Positions 41,358 through 48,520 of a DNA stretch of 48,520 nucleotides are shown here, piece after piece (position 1 is the first letter of the stretch; each line of letters starts with the position of its first letter). The DNA is taken from assembly GCA_902554885.1 (NCBI GenBank), contig CACDPV010000009.1, positions 1-48,520 on the forward strand, written 5' to 3'. Position numbers and translations under genes: made by a program. The notes below the pieces were generated by a model, which made no database searches, was not told the DNA's origin, and saw only the letters and a program-made list of their open reading frames with translations. The stretch is from Paracoccaceae bacterium. GTDB taxonomy: Bacteria; Pseudomonadota; Alphaproteobacteria; Rhodobacterales; Rhodobacteraceae.

Positions 41358-42626
41358 TCACCCAAACATATCGGCTGTAATGCCTGAGTACCAACCAATA
41401 GATTCTTGATAGGTTGCTTTTCTTAGATCTGCGGCCTCACCCGTTTTACTCACAAAGCCGTCTATCTTAGCAATTTTCTCATCAGTTGCTTCGTAAGTAG
41501 CTCCAACTTTCACACCGTCATTGGTATGAACCAATGACCAGCAGGTATTAGAAAACTTAGCCGGAAATACCTTAGAACCTGTTAATGCCCCTCTGACTGC
41601 CATAGCAGCCACTTTTGCTTGAGAATTTGCTGAATACCCAGATTTAGGCATATCACCTTGTGCCGAAGCATCTCCAAGAACATGAATATTTTCATCAACT
41701 CGGCTCTGCATCGTATGTCCTGAGACTGGTGCCCAATTGCCTTCTGTTATTCCAGCAATCTCACAAATTCTACCGGCCTTCATAGCAGGTATGACGTTAC
41801 AGGCATCTACCTTAGTAACTTCACCGTCAATCGTCACAGTCATCGCATCAGGATCGACAGAAACGTTACCTCCACCAAACTCAGAACCAATCCAATCGAT
41901 CATTCCTGAATAATGGCTACCCCATCCTTCTTGGAATAAACCCATCTTCGAAAACTTGGGCTTAGGATCAGCAACTATTATTTTTGCTGTTGGATTGTTA
42001 GCATGGTACTTAAGTAAGTGAGCAATCATTGATACTCTCTCATATGGCCCTGGAGGGCAACGATACGGATTAGGTGGTGCCACCATCGCAAATACGCCAC
42101 CCTGAGGCACAGCTTCAATCTGCGCTTTTAAAAGTTCAGTTTGCGATCCAGCTTTATAAGCATGCGGCATTTTGTTTTGAGCATTAATGCTCCAGCCTTC
42201 CACCGATCCATCGATAAAATCGATACCTGGTGATAAGATTAAACGATCATAATTTAAAGTTGCTCCACCAGCCAAAGTGACCGTCTTTGATCCTCGGTCA
42301 ATTCCTACTGCCCAGTCATGTACAACATTTATGCCATACTCAGTTGCAAGGTTGCCATAGCTATGACCAATACTGTCCAAACTTCTAAAGCCACCGATAT
42401 ATAGATTAGAAAAAAAGCAAGTATAATAATTCCTTGTAGGTTCAACCAAAGTAACATCTATGGCGCCCTTACTATCTTTAGCAATGTAGCGAGCCGCTGT
42501 AGCACCTCCGGCACCACCGCCGACCACTACAACTCTTGGCTTGCCGCTTGCCATTACTGTAGGGGCAGCCATTGCCGCAGCTATCGCTGCGCTAGTTCCT
42601 ATAAAATTTCTTCTGTCTAATTTCAT
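41358..42626 (-). CDS. soxF: Flavocytochrome c sulfide dehydrogenase flavoprotein subunit
   Basis: 422 residues. Tat signal DRRNFIGTSAAIAAAMAAP, then an FAD-binding motif RVVVVGGGAGGATAARYIA and a disulfide-oxidoreductase-like fold. PPNPYRCPPGPYERVSMIAHLL and GYSANSQAKVAAMAVRGAL are typical FccB/SoxF segments. It oxidises sulfide in the periplasm with the cytochrome encoded directly upstream, one base away. Last gene of the sox block. Confidence 0.92.
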   Translation of the reverse strand: MKLDRRNFIGTSAAIAAAMAAPTVMASGKPRVVVVGGGAGGATAARYIAKDSKGAIDVTLVEPTRNYYTCFFSNLYIGGFRSLDSIGHSYGNLATEYGINVVHDWAVGIDRGSKTVTLAGGATLNYDRLILSPGIDFIDGSVEGWSINAQNKMPHAYKAGSQTELLKAQIEAVPQGGVFAMVAPPNPYRCPPGPYERVSMIAHLLKYHANNPTAKIIVADPKPKFSKMGLFQEGWGSHYSGMIDWIGSEFGGGNVSVDPDAMTVTIDGEVTKVDACNVIPAMKAGRICEIAGITEGNWAPVSGHTMQSRVDENIHVLGDASAQGDMPKSGYSANSQAKVAAMAVRGALTGSKVFPAKFSNTCWSLVHTNDGVKVGATYEATDEKIAKIDGFVSKTGEAADLRKATYQESIGWYSGITADMFG

Positions 42627-42627
42627 T

Positions 42628-42987
42628 TTATTCCTCCCAGTTTATTAAAATTTCAAAGTATGCCGCTAATGCTGCAATCTCTTCGTCCGACAATCTTCCT
42701 GCTTGCATCTGCATAACAGGATTAGGTATTATTTTTTCACGATAACCATACAGTGCGGTAATAAGCTCGCCCATAGACTTACCATAAATGTTTGGTATTC
42801 CTCCGCTTTCACCATCAGCTTTATGGCATGTTTTACAGTCGCTTGCTAAATATTCACCGTATTCGACATCTCCAACTAGCTCAAGAAGTTCAAACGGAAC
42901 ATCAATATTCACTTCGTCAGCATGAATTTGCCCAGAAAGAAGCACCATAATTATGATCTTTGTACTGAGTAAAATTTGCTTCAACAT
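42628..42987 (-). CDS. soxE: Cytochrome c subunit of flavocytochrome c (SoxE-like)
   Basis: 119 residues with a signal peptide (LLSTKIIIMVLLSGQIHA) and one heme site CKTCHK; the likely axial Met is in MQMQAG. It is short and monoheme, like FccA in small forms; Paracoccus SoxE is larger and diheme, so the symbol follows gene order. Electron acceptor for SoxF. Confidence 0.8.
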   Translation of the reverse strand: MLKQILLSTKIIIMVLLSGQIHADEVNIDVPFELLELVGDVEYGEYLASDCKTCHKADGESGGIPNIYGKSMGELITALYGYREKIIPNPVMQMQAGRLSDEEIAALAAYFEILINWEE

Positions 42988-43086
42988 TCAAAGAGAATCT
43001 TTCGCTGATGAACCTATAGTCCCAGTTCAGCAAAAAAGTCTCAATAATTCAATGTTTTTTATAATATTTAAAATTTAATTTAGAAT

Positions 43087-43866
43087 TCATGATCCATCAT
43101 CTTCAGGGGTAACATCAAGAACTCGTGCGCGCATGGTCACCTCGACGCTCAATTTACAATCTTCCATACATGGATTTGCACTAAAAAACGGGTACTCAGT
43201 TGTATTCCGATCATCGATTACAAATCCATTTGCATTAGGCATTTCCACGTCCAAGAAGTTCTCATTTGATAGAACAAAATCTTCATCATCTATAATATCA
43301 TTGGAATAAAGGATGTAGGCAAGCATGGCGTAAACGTCATCGTCACTTAAACTTTGTGCATAACCATACGGCATTGAACGGTGAATATAGTCCCATGCTG
43401 TTGAAAGGTAAGGCCAGTAAGACCCCACCGTTTTAAGTGGATCTTCATCTGCAAGGGTACCTTCTCCCCCAGCCAGTTCCGGCCACCTATCCACTCCCTC
43501 TGCAAAATCACCATGGCAAGCTCCACACTGTTCAGAAAATATTTCCTCGCCATAGCTTACAGAACCAGACCCAATAGGAAGTCCTGTTCCATCAGGCGCA
43601 ATCTCTAAATCCCAAGCGTTTATTTCTTCCAAAAGTGCTTTTCTTCCCAAACCTAACGGGCCATTTCCCTCTCGTGGTGCATTTGCGGCGTTTGCCGCAG
43701 CAATAATACGTAAATCAAAATCATACTCTGCATTTACCATTCTTGGCTCAGATGGTAATTGCGTAATATTTCTGTCAGCAAAATTATACGCCAGGGCCAA
43801 AACAATTATTAAACTCAAGCCTGATGTAATGAATAAATTACGAGACTTCGACATTTTCGACCTCAC
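43087..43866 (-). CDS. soxD: SoxD, monoheme sulfur dehydrogenase cytochrome subunit
   Basis: 259 residues (255 from the ATG at 43854). An N-terminal membrane anchor or signal (NLFITSGLSLIIVLALAYNF) is followed by one heme site CGACHG and SoxD-like sequence WPELAGGEG and GSYWPYLSTAWDYIHRSMPYG. SoxD from Paracoccus is diheme and longer; here only one CxxCH is present, and the C-terminus carries a Cys pair (NPCMEDCK). It partners SoxC; the gene overlaps soxC by at least 17 bases. Confidence 0.87.
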   Translation of the reverse strand: MRSKMSKSRNLFITSGLSLIIVLALAYNFADRNITQLPSEPRMVNAEYDFDLRIIAAANAANAPREGNGPLGLGRKALLEEINAWDLEIAPDGTGLPIGSGSVSYGEEIFSEQCGACHGDFAEGVDRWPELAGGEGTLADEDPLKTVGSYWPYLSTAWDYIHRSMPYGYAQSLSDDDVYAMLAYILYSNDIIDDEDFVLSNENFLDVEMPNANGFVIDDRNTTEYPFFSANPCMEDCKLSVEVTMRARVLDVTPEDDGS

Positions 43867-45142
43867 CGCCTTTTTTCACCCACCACGTTTGAATACAGTT
43901 GTTGTGATAAATTGAATTTAGACCACGCACATTTCTCAGCTGTTCTTTGGTTGGTTGCACATAGCCTGTTTCATCATGTGCTCGACTTTGCAGGAACATG
44001 TCTTTTCCATTCCAATCAATATCCAAATAAAACCGCGTTAGTGCTTTTCTTTCACCAGGCTTGGCCAATCGCGCCTGAAACCAGTTCTTTCCACCATCCA
44101 GTGTAACATCAACGCGAGTAATAGCACCATGCCCCGACCAGGCTAAACCGGTAATTACTAAAGGACCAGACTTGTGTGTAATTGGGGATTGTGGGCTCGG
44201 GGATGTTATCACTGATTTAGCATCCATGACCCATGTCCATTTTCTTGATGTACCGTCTGCCAAAGTATCAGTATATTTCGAAGTCTCTTCACGACTTTCA
44301 ATTGGCTGATCCGTTACTTCTACGCGACGCAGCCACTTAACCCACATATTGCCTTCCCACCCCGGAACGACCAGTCTGACTGGATAACCGTGCTCCTTAC
44401 GTAATGCCTCTCCATTTGCCTTAAATGCTACAAATACATCATCAAGCGCTTTCTCGATTGGAATTGATCGACCATTAGATGAAGCATCTGCTCCTTCAAC
44501 AAAAATCCACGATCCCTCGGGTTTTAACCCCGCCTCGTTAAGTAAAGCACGCAATGGAATACCCGTATATTCCATATTATGTATCATCCCATGCGTAAAT
44601 TGAGCGCCGTTTAATTGTGCTCCCGCCCACTCCATTCCTGTGTTTGCGGCACATTCACAAAAATATACATGGTTCTCCCGTGGAAACCGCTCTAAATCTT
44701 CATAAGTAAAAACCAACGGCCGGTCTACTAATCCGTTAATCATTAACCGGTAGTCTTCTTTTGGAAGCTCGATAGCACCTGAATGATTTCTTTCAAAAGC
44801 ACAGCCCTGTGGAGTAATCGTTCCATCCAGAGCGTGAATTGGGGTAAAATTAACTGAACTTATTGTATCCGCTGTAAGCCATTCTACATTTCTTCGGACG
44901 ACATCTGACTCAAAGTCTATTGGCATACCGTATGGGGTTGCATCTACACCATCACCAGTAAATTGAGCCCACTCTTGCGTTTCAGTGATTAATGGATCGC
45001 CTTCGCTTGCTTTTACGGAGGTACCCGCGGTCAAAGCCGCGCCACCTATAGCCACTGAACCTTTTAAGAATGCTCGTCTAGTAGTTTTTCTTTTCGCCAT
45101 AATTAAATCAGTCTCCAGCCAATAGCAAAGCGCATCAAGCAC
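43838..45142 (-). CDS. soxC: SoxC, molybdopterin sulfur dehydrogenase subunit
   Basis: 434 residues from the first start. The ATG at 45100 (MAKRKTTRRAFLKGSVAIGG, 420 residues) is more likely because it begins a Tat signal behind GGAGAC. The Mo-binding region reads YFCECAANTGMEWAGAQ, and LVVPGWEGNMWVKWLRRVEV is a typical sulfite-oxidase-family segment. With SoxD it oxidises the sulfane sulfur on SoxY, so full thiosulfate oxidation to sulfate without sulfur globules is expected. Confidence 0.93.
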   Translation of the reverse strand: MLDALCYWLETDLIMAKRKTTRRAFLKGSVAIGGAALTAGTSVKASEGDPLITETQEWAQFTGDGVDATPYGMPIDFESDVVRRNVEWLTADTISSVNFTPIHALDGTITPQGCAFERNHSGAIELPKEDYRLMINGLVDRPLVFTYEDLERFPRENHVYFCECAANTGMEWAGAQLNGAQFTHGMIHNMEYTGIPLRALLNEAGLKPEGSWIFVEGADASSNGRSIPIEKALDDVFVAFKANGEALRKEHGYPVRLVVPGWEGNMWVKWLRRVEVTDQPIESREETSKYTDTLADGTSRKWTWVMDAKSVITSPSPQSPITHKSGPLVITGLAWSGHGAITRVDVTLDGGKNWFQARLAKPGERKALTRFYLDIDWNGKDMFLQSRAHDETGYVQPTKEQLRNVRGLNSIYHNNCIQTWWVKKGGEVENVEVS

Positions 45143-46832
45143 CTATTACGTTAACAGAATTATTAGGATTAACTTTTACACTACCATTTCGGCGAATATA
45201 ATTTTCTACGAGATCCCAAATCTGGGGTCCCTCAGTACCCTCGTTAACCGAAGCCCATCCAGCAACTATATAATTTTTAGAGGGGTCAATCCTTTCACCA
45301 GTTTTGATAAGTGTTAAGTCACTGATCCGCCTACCTTGAGGTTTATTTATATCTATTCGATATCCCATACCTCCAATCCGAACCATATCGCCACCCTGTT
45401 GATAATATGGGTCAGGATTGAACAGATTATCCGCGACATCTTCTAGAATTACGTGTAGGAATTCACCGGTCATTTCAGTTCGATAAACCTTCCCATAACT
45501 CATCGAAGTTACATTCCAAATATCTTCTCTTGTAATGTCTTGCCCCGGCAAAATAGAGGGTCCCCACCTAACTCCTGGCGACATTGATATATCCGCTTCA
45601 CGCTCTTCGATCATAGCCTGACAAATGAGATCGTCCCAGGTACCATTGAAATTACCTCTGCGATACAACAAACTTTCAGATTGCCCAATCACCTCAGACA
45701 ATTGACTTTTGTATGGTGCTCTTTCTTCGTCAATAAGAGCAGCGATATCAGGATCAGGCGTAATAACATCAGAAAAAATAGGGATTAACTTATGTTTAAA
45801 CCCCATCATTTTACCATTACGTACATCTAAATCGACTCTACTTACAAACTTACCATTAGACCCAGAAGCGACTATAACTGTTTCGTTGATCAATACTGGC
45901 TCTGGAAGTGCATCGTGAGTATGACCTGAGAGGATAATATCAATCCCGCTCACAATGCTTGCCATCTTTTTGTCTACGTCAAATCCGTTATGAGATAATA
46001 CCACTACCAGGTCCGCACCCAAACCACGAACCTCATCCACCATTGCCTGCATATTTTCATCTCTTATACCAAAGCTATACTCGGGAAACATCCAACCCGG
46101 GTTAGCTATAGGCATGTAAGGAAACGCTTGACCAATTACGGCAATTTTTGAACCACCTCGTTCAAAAAAAGTATAGGGCTTAAAATAATCAGCGGGCTCA
46201 TCCCATTCGGCATCAAAAATATTTTGACCGAGTGCAGGAAATGGGAGAGTGTCTATTATCTCATGGACTCGATCTGAGCCTAAAGTAAATTCCCAGTGAA
46301 ATGTCATAGCCTCGGTTTTCAAAGCATTCATGACATTTACCATGTCCTGGCCCTGCGAATGATGGCATGTATACGAACCATGCCAAGTGTCACCACCATC
46401 CAAAAGAATGGCGTCTGGCCTATCAGCGCGTATTGCTTTGATTACGGTTGCAACTCTATCTAAGCCGCCAACTCGCCCATATTGCTGAGCCAAAGCAGAA
46501 AAATCGTTATGTGTTAAGGCATAATGGGAGGGGCTTCCATCATTTATTCCATACATCCTCCGAAAATTAGCCCCAGTAATGTGTGGGACTTGCCCAAGCG
46601 CGTTTCCCACACCAAGATTAATCTCTGGCTCACGGAAATATATAGGCTTCAATTGCCCATGAATATCAGTTATGTGGATTAATGATACGTTTCCATAGGT
46701 ATCAAATTCTAAAAGATCTTCTTGCTTAAGTTTCTGTTGGGCAGCAAGTTTAGAAAAATTACCGAATCCAGATGATCCATATATTGCGGTAGTTGCCATT
46801 CCAACTTGCAGAAAATCTCGACGTGATAACAT
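45135..46832 (-). CDS. soxB: SoxB, sulfate thiohydrolase
   Basis: 565 residues. Tat signal LSRRDFLQVGMATTAIYG, N-terminal metallophosphatase domain with HITDIHGQLKP, LLDGGDTWHGSYTCHHSQG, VLSHNGFDVDKKMA and LSGHTHDALPEPV, and a C-terminal 5'-nucleotidase-like domain. These provide the dimanganese site that hydrolyses sulfate from SoxY. The position between soxA and soxC is canonical. Confidence 0.96.
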   Translation of the reverse strand: MLSRRDFLQVGMATTAIYGSSGFGNFSKLAAQQKLKQEDLLEFDTYGNVSLIHITDIHGQLKPIYFREPEINLGVGNALGQVPHITGANFRRMYGINDGSPSHYALTHNDFSALAQQYGRVGGLDRVATVIKAIRADRPDAILLDGGDTWHGSYTCHHSQGQDMVNVMNALKTEAMTFHWEFTLGSDRVHEIIDTLPFPALGQNIFDAEWDEPADYFKPYTFFERGGSKIAVIGQAFPYMPIANPGWMFPEYSFGIRDENMQAMVDEVRGLGADLVVVLSHNGFDVDKKMASIVSGIDIILSGHTHDALPEPVLINETVIVASGSNGKFVSRVDLDVRNGKMMGFKHKLIPIFSDVITPDPDIAALIDEERAPYKSQLSEVIGQSESLLYRRGNFNGTWDDLICQAMIEEREADISMSPGVRWGPSILPGQDITREDIWNVTSMSYGKVYRTEMTGEFLHVILEDVADNLFNPDPYYQQGGDMVRIGGMGYRIDINKPQGRRISDLTLIKTGERIDPSKNYIVAGWASVNEGTEGPQIWDLVENYIRRNGSVKVNPNNSVNVIGA

Positions 46833-46888
46833 TAATTTTCTCTCATAAATTTAAATACATATTCGCATATTTGAATTTTTAATCAAGC

Positions 46889-46917
46889 AAAACCCCAGCG
46901 AAATTTGCTGGGGTTTT
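46889..46917 (-). terminator. Intra-operon hairpin between soxA and soxB
   Basis: AAAACCCCAGC / GCTGGGGTTTT, an 11-bp perfect stem with a 7-base loop; on the transcribed minus strand it ends in TTTT. It starts seven bases after the soxA stop. A partial terminator here would lower soxBCDEF relative to soxYZA. Confidence 0.75.
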
Positions 46918-46923
46918 ATTTTA

Positions 46924-47802
46924 CTAGTTGCGAACTGAGGGCGTTTCTACTGTAAGTCCATTGGAACGAGATGCTACATAGAGCTCTAGAGCTTTAAACT
47001 CATCCCCACCCTCTTTGTAAGGAGTAGCACGAATATTCTTCATACAACCCTTAAAACGGCCATGAATAGTATTTAACTTTGCATTTTTTAATCTGTAAGT
47101 CGGAAAGCCATTAATTTGACCCATGGATAAATGATCAGCCCTTATCATGTTGCCATAGTTATCTTCATGGCAATTGGCGCAAGACATATTTAGCTGACCT
47201 ACACGAGTATAATACAGTTCTTTGCCTTTTTCCCACATACTTGATGCTTGGCCATCAATAGCAACGTCGACAAACATGCCTCTCGATTGAAGGCCAATCA
47301 AACCAACAATACCAGCCATGCTACCTCCGGACCACTTCCACTTTTCAGCACCCATTCTTTCGGTACGGCAACCGTTTACCAACTCAGGAATGGTTTCTAA
47401 TTCCCCAGAACTATTAACTCTAGGCATAGAAGCCCGAAGACCTTTAAAAACCTCCGGAGATTCATGGCATGAAACGCAGGCCTTGCCCGCAGTTCCTTCT
47501 ACTTTGCTGAAGGTATCAAGTGCCTTGTCAATAAAGATGAATGCAGGATTGTCAAAATCATCCATCTGAAGTGCTTGCGTTTCATCCTTCCTAAAAACCC
47601 ACCCGGAGAAAATTTCATCAACATTCTCCATGTGCGCAGGTGCAGCAACCGAGGTAACCATTAGTTGACCCTCAACGGTTAGCTGCGAGTCTTCACCTGC
47701 AATAGCGGCAAATGGAATAGCTAATGCTCCTACCACTACTGTAATTAGTTTCTTAAACTTCATAAGTTTCCTCCCAATAATAGAGGCGCAAAATCTGCGC
47801 AT
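46924..47802 (-). CDS. soxA: SoxA, diheme c-type cytochrome of SoxAX
   Basis: 292 residues from the first frame start; the real start is the ATG at 47763 (279 residues), which has GGGAGGAAAC before it and begins a signal peptide MKFKKLITVVVGALAIPFAA. Two heme sites are CVSCHE and CANCHE; the active-site Cys near the C-terminus is in RFKGCMKNIRATPY. With SoxX (outside the window) it links thiosulfate to SoxY. Confidence 0.94.
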   Translation of the reverse strand: MRRFCASIIGRKLMKFKKLITVVVGALAIPFAAIAGEDSQLTVEGQLMVTSVAAPAHMENVDEIFSGWVFRKDETQALQMDDFDNPAFIFIDKALDTFSKVEGTAGKACVSCHESPEVFKGLRASMPRVNSSGELETIPELVNGCRTERMGAEKWKWSGGSMAGIVGLIGLQSRGMFVDVAIDGQASSMWEKGKELYYTRVGQLNMSCANCHEDNYGNMIRADHLSMGQINGFPTYRLKNAKLNTIHGRFKGCMKNIRATPYKEGGDEFKALELYVASRSNGLTVETPSVRN

Positions 47803-47812
47803 TCGAGCATCA

Positions 47813-48142
47813 TTACGCTATTTTAACGCTCTTCTTTTCCTCATAAATAGACCCGTCATCGTCGTACCAAGTAAAATGGAACTCGCCCGCCTCAGGAACA
47901 ACAGCGTCAAATGCAAAATACGGATTGGTAGAGATTGCAGCAGCCATCTTAACATCAATCACTGTATTTCCATTGAAGGCACATGTGAACCTGTTAATGA
48001 TTGATTGGGGAATTTTATTACCATCACTATCTTTTCGCAGCCCACTTTCCATTTTGTGACTTATCAATGTTTTTAAAGTCACACTTTCTCCAGCAGCTGC
48101 AGTTTTTGGAACTTTAACTCTCGCTTTTACGCCTTTTGCCAT
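47813..48142 (-). CDS. soxZ: SoxZ, sulfur carrier complex subunit
   Basis: 109 residues: VKARVKVPKTAAAGESVTLKTLISHKMESGLRKDSDGN matches SoxZ, as do INRFTCAFNG and FHFTWYDDDGSIYEEKKSVKI. It forms the heterodimer with SoxY; the Ig-like fold carries no covalent cofactor. AAGGGAGAAA precedes the ATG. 15 bases downstream of soxY. Confidence 0.95.
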   Translation of the reverse strand: MAKGVKARVKVPKTAAAGESVTLKTLISHKMESGLRKDSDGNKIPQSIINRFTCAFNGNTVIDVKMAAAISTNPYFAFDAVVPEAGEFHFTWYDDDGSIYEEKKSVKIA

Positions 48143-48157
48143 AACTTTTCTCCCTTT

Positions 48158-48520
48158 TTAGCCGCCGCAGCCGCCAATAGTAACTTTTACTGTTTGATGG
48201 GCAGTTGCAAACGAACCATCTGCCATCTCTGCAACTGCAACCACATCTTGAGTGCCAGCCAACCTAATTCGGGTTGTTGCGCTCTGCGAGGCAGATCCAG
48301 CGCCAAAATTGAATGTAGCCACTGCTGGACGAGGGTTCCCTGCTGCCATTACTGTAATTGCTACTGCACCCGGTGCATCTATTGAAATTGGCACCGTGTT
48401 GCCGTTTTCAGCAATTTCGGGTGCAGTTAGGGAAATTCCTGTGGATGCTGCATCAGCACCCCCAGTAACACCCATTATCAACTCATTTACAGGTATTGCC
48501 GCTGATGAGAGCGACGGCAA
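48158..48520 (-). CDS. soxY: SoxY, sulfur-binding carrier protein (5' part outside window)
   Basis: The C-terminal 120 residues are seen; the signal sequence and start lie beyond the window edge. The protein ends VTIGGCGG, the flexible arm whose Cys carries the sulfur intermediates. The Ala/Gly-rich beta-sandwich sequence (IPISIDAPGAVAITVMAAGNP region) is typical. Confidence 0.94.
   Translation of the reverse strand: MPSLSSAAIPVNELIMGVTGGADAASTGISLTAPEIAENGNTVPISIDAPGAVAITVMAAGNPRPAVATFNFGAGSASQSATTRIRLAGTQDVVAVAEMADGSFATAHQTVKVTIGGCGG

Overview
The window looks like a piece of a marine alphaproteobacterial chromosome. The conserved block aat-accC-accB, DUF2155-mlaD-NDUFA12, clpX-clpP, a GapR-type DNA-binding protein and a soxYZABCDEF-ordered sulfur oxidation cluster all point to Alphaproteobacteria. 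The species cannot be named from the sequence alone.

Layout. (1) 1-8503: a tightly overlapped catabolic operon (DapA-family lyase, aldehyde dehydrogenase, MttB-like methyltransferase, two SDR dehydrogenases, FAD oxidoreductase) converging on a TMADH/DgcA-type flavoprotein demethylase. It is probably for an N-methylated amine or betaine, substrate unknown. By eye this part is more GC-rich than what follows. (2) 8650-9495: an EamA/DMT permease. (3) 9525-25042: an AT-richer accessory island. It is bounded on the right by tRNA-Thr(UGU) at 25023-25098 and on the left by a copy of the tRNA 3' end plus its flank at 9525-9554. Three more copies of the tRNA 3' end lie inside (13004, 19151, 22446), dividing the island into four blocks of about 2.6-6.1 kb. 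(4) 25168-41266: core genes, namely an iron-type ABC permease, GapR, an MBL/DUF442 persulfide pair, a solute-binding protein, acs, accBC, aat, a lipid-transport gene, a complex I assembly gene, clpXP, a GlxA/GbdR-type regulator and a photolyase-like protein. (5) 41358-48520: soxF, soxE, soxD, soxC, soxB, soxA, soxZ and partial soxY on the minus strand.

The island is the most interesting part. No intact integrase is present, but its debris is: a DUF6538-type tyrosine-integrase N-terminus with a stop codon beside the tRNA, three serine-recombinase C-terminal tails, paired TGTACCA/TGACCA direct repeats, and a cluster of DnaA boxes. Two families of very short reading frames recur through it. One ends in a conserved KDVEVYW-like sequence followed at once by stop (four copies), directly upstream of or overlapping the next gene. 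The other is an orphan signal peptide (MKKLLAILSVVLFANQ-like; four recognisable copies and two degraded ones), and in two cases its stop codon overlaps the start of the next gene as ATGA. Cargo includes a complete circularly permuted ATP-grasp / alpha-E / transglutaminase / Anbu-proteasome operon, a class III cyclase-TPR protein, a GST, a PD-(D/E)XK-like nuclease and several roughly 100-residue proteins of unknown function. The arrangement resembles tRNA-anchored, cargo-stacking elements such as the tycheposons of marine cyanobacteria, but the repeated mini-ORF platform is something I do not recognise.

Metabolically the core part links sulfur oxidation (Sox, flavocytochrome c, persulfide dioxygenase-like MBL) to acetate activation and fatty acid synthesis, in an organism that probably also uses methylated amines.
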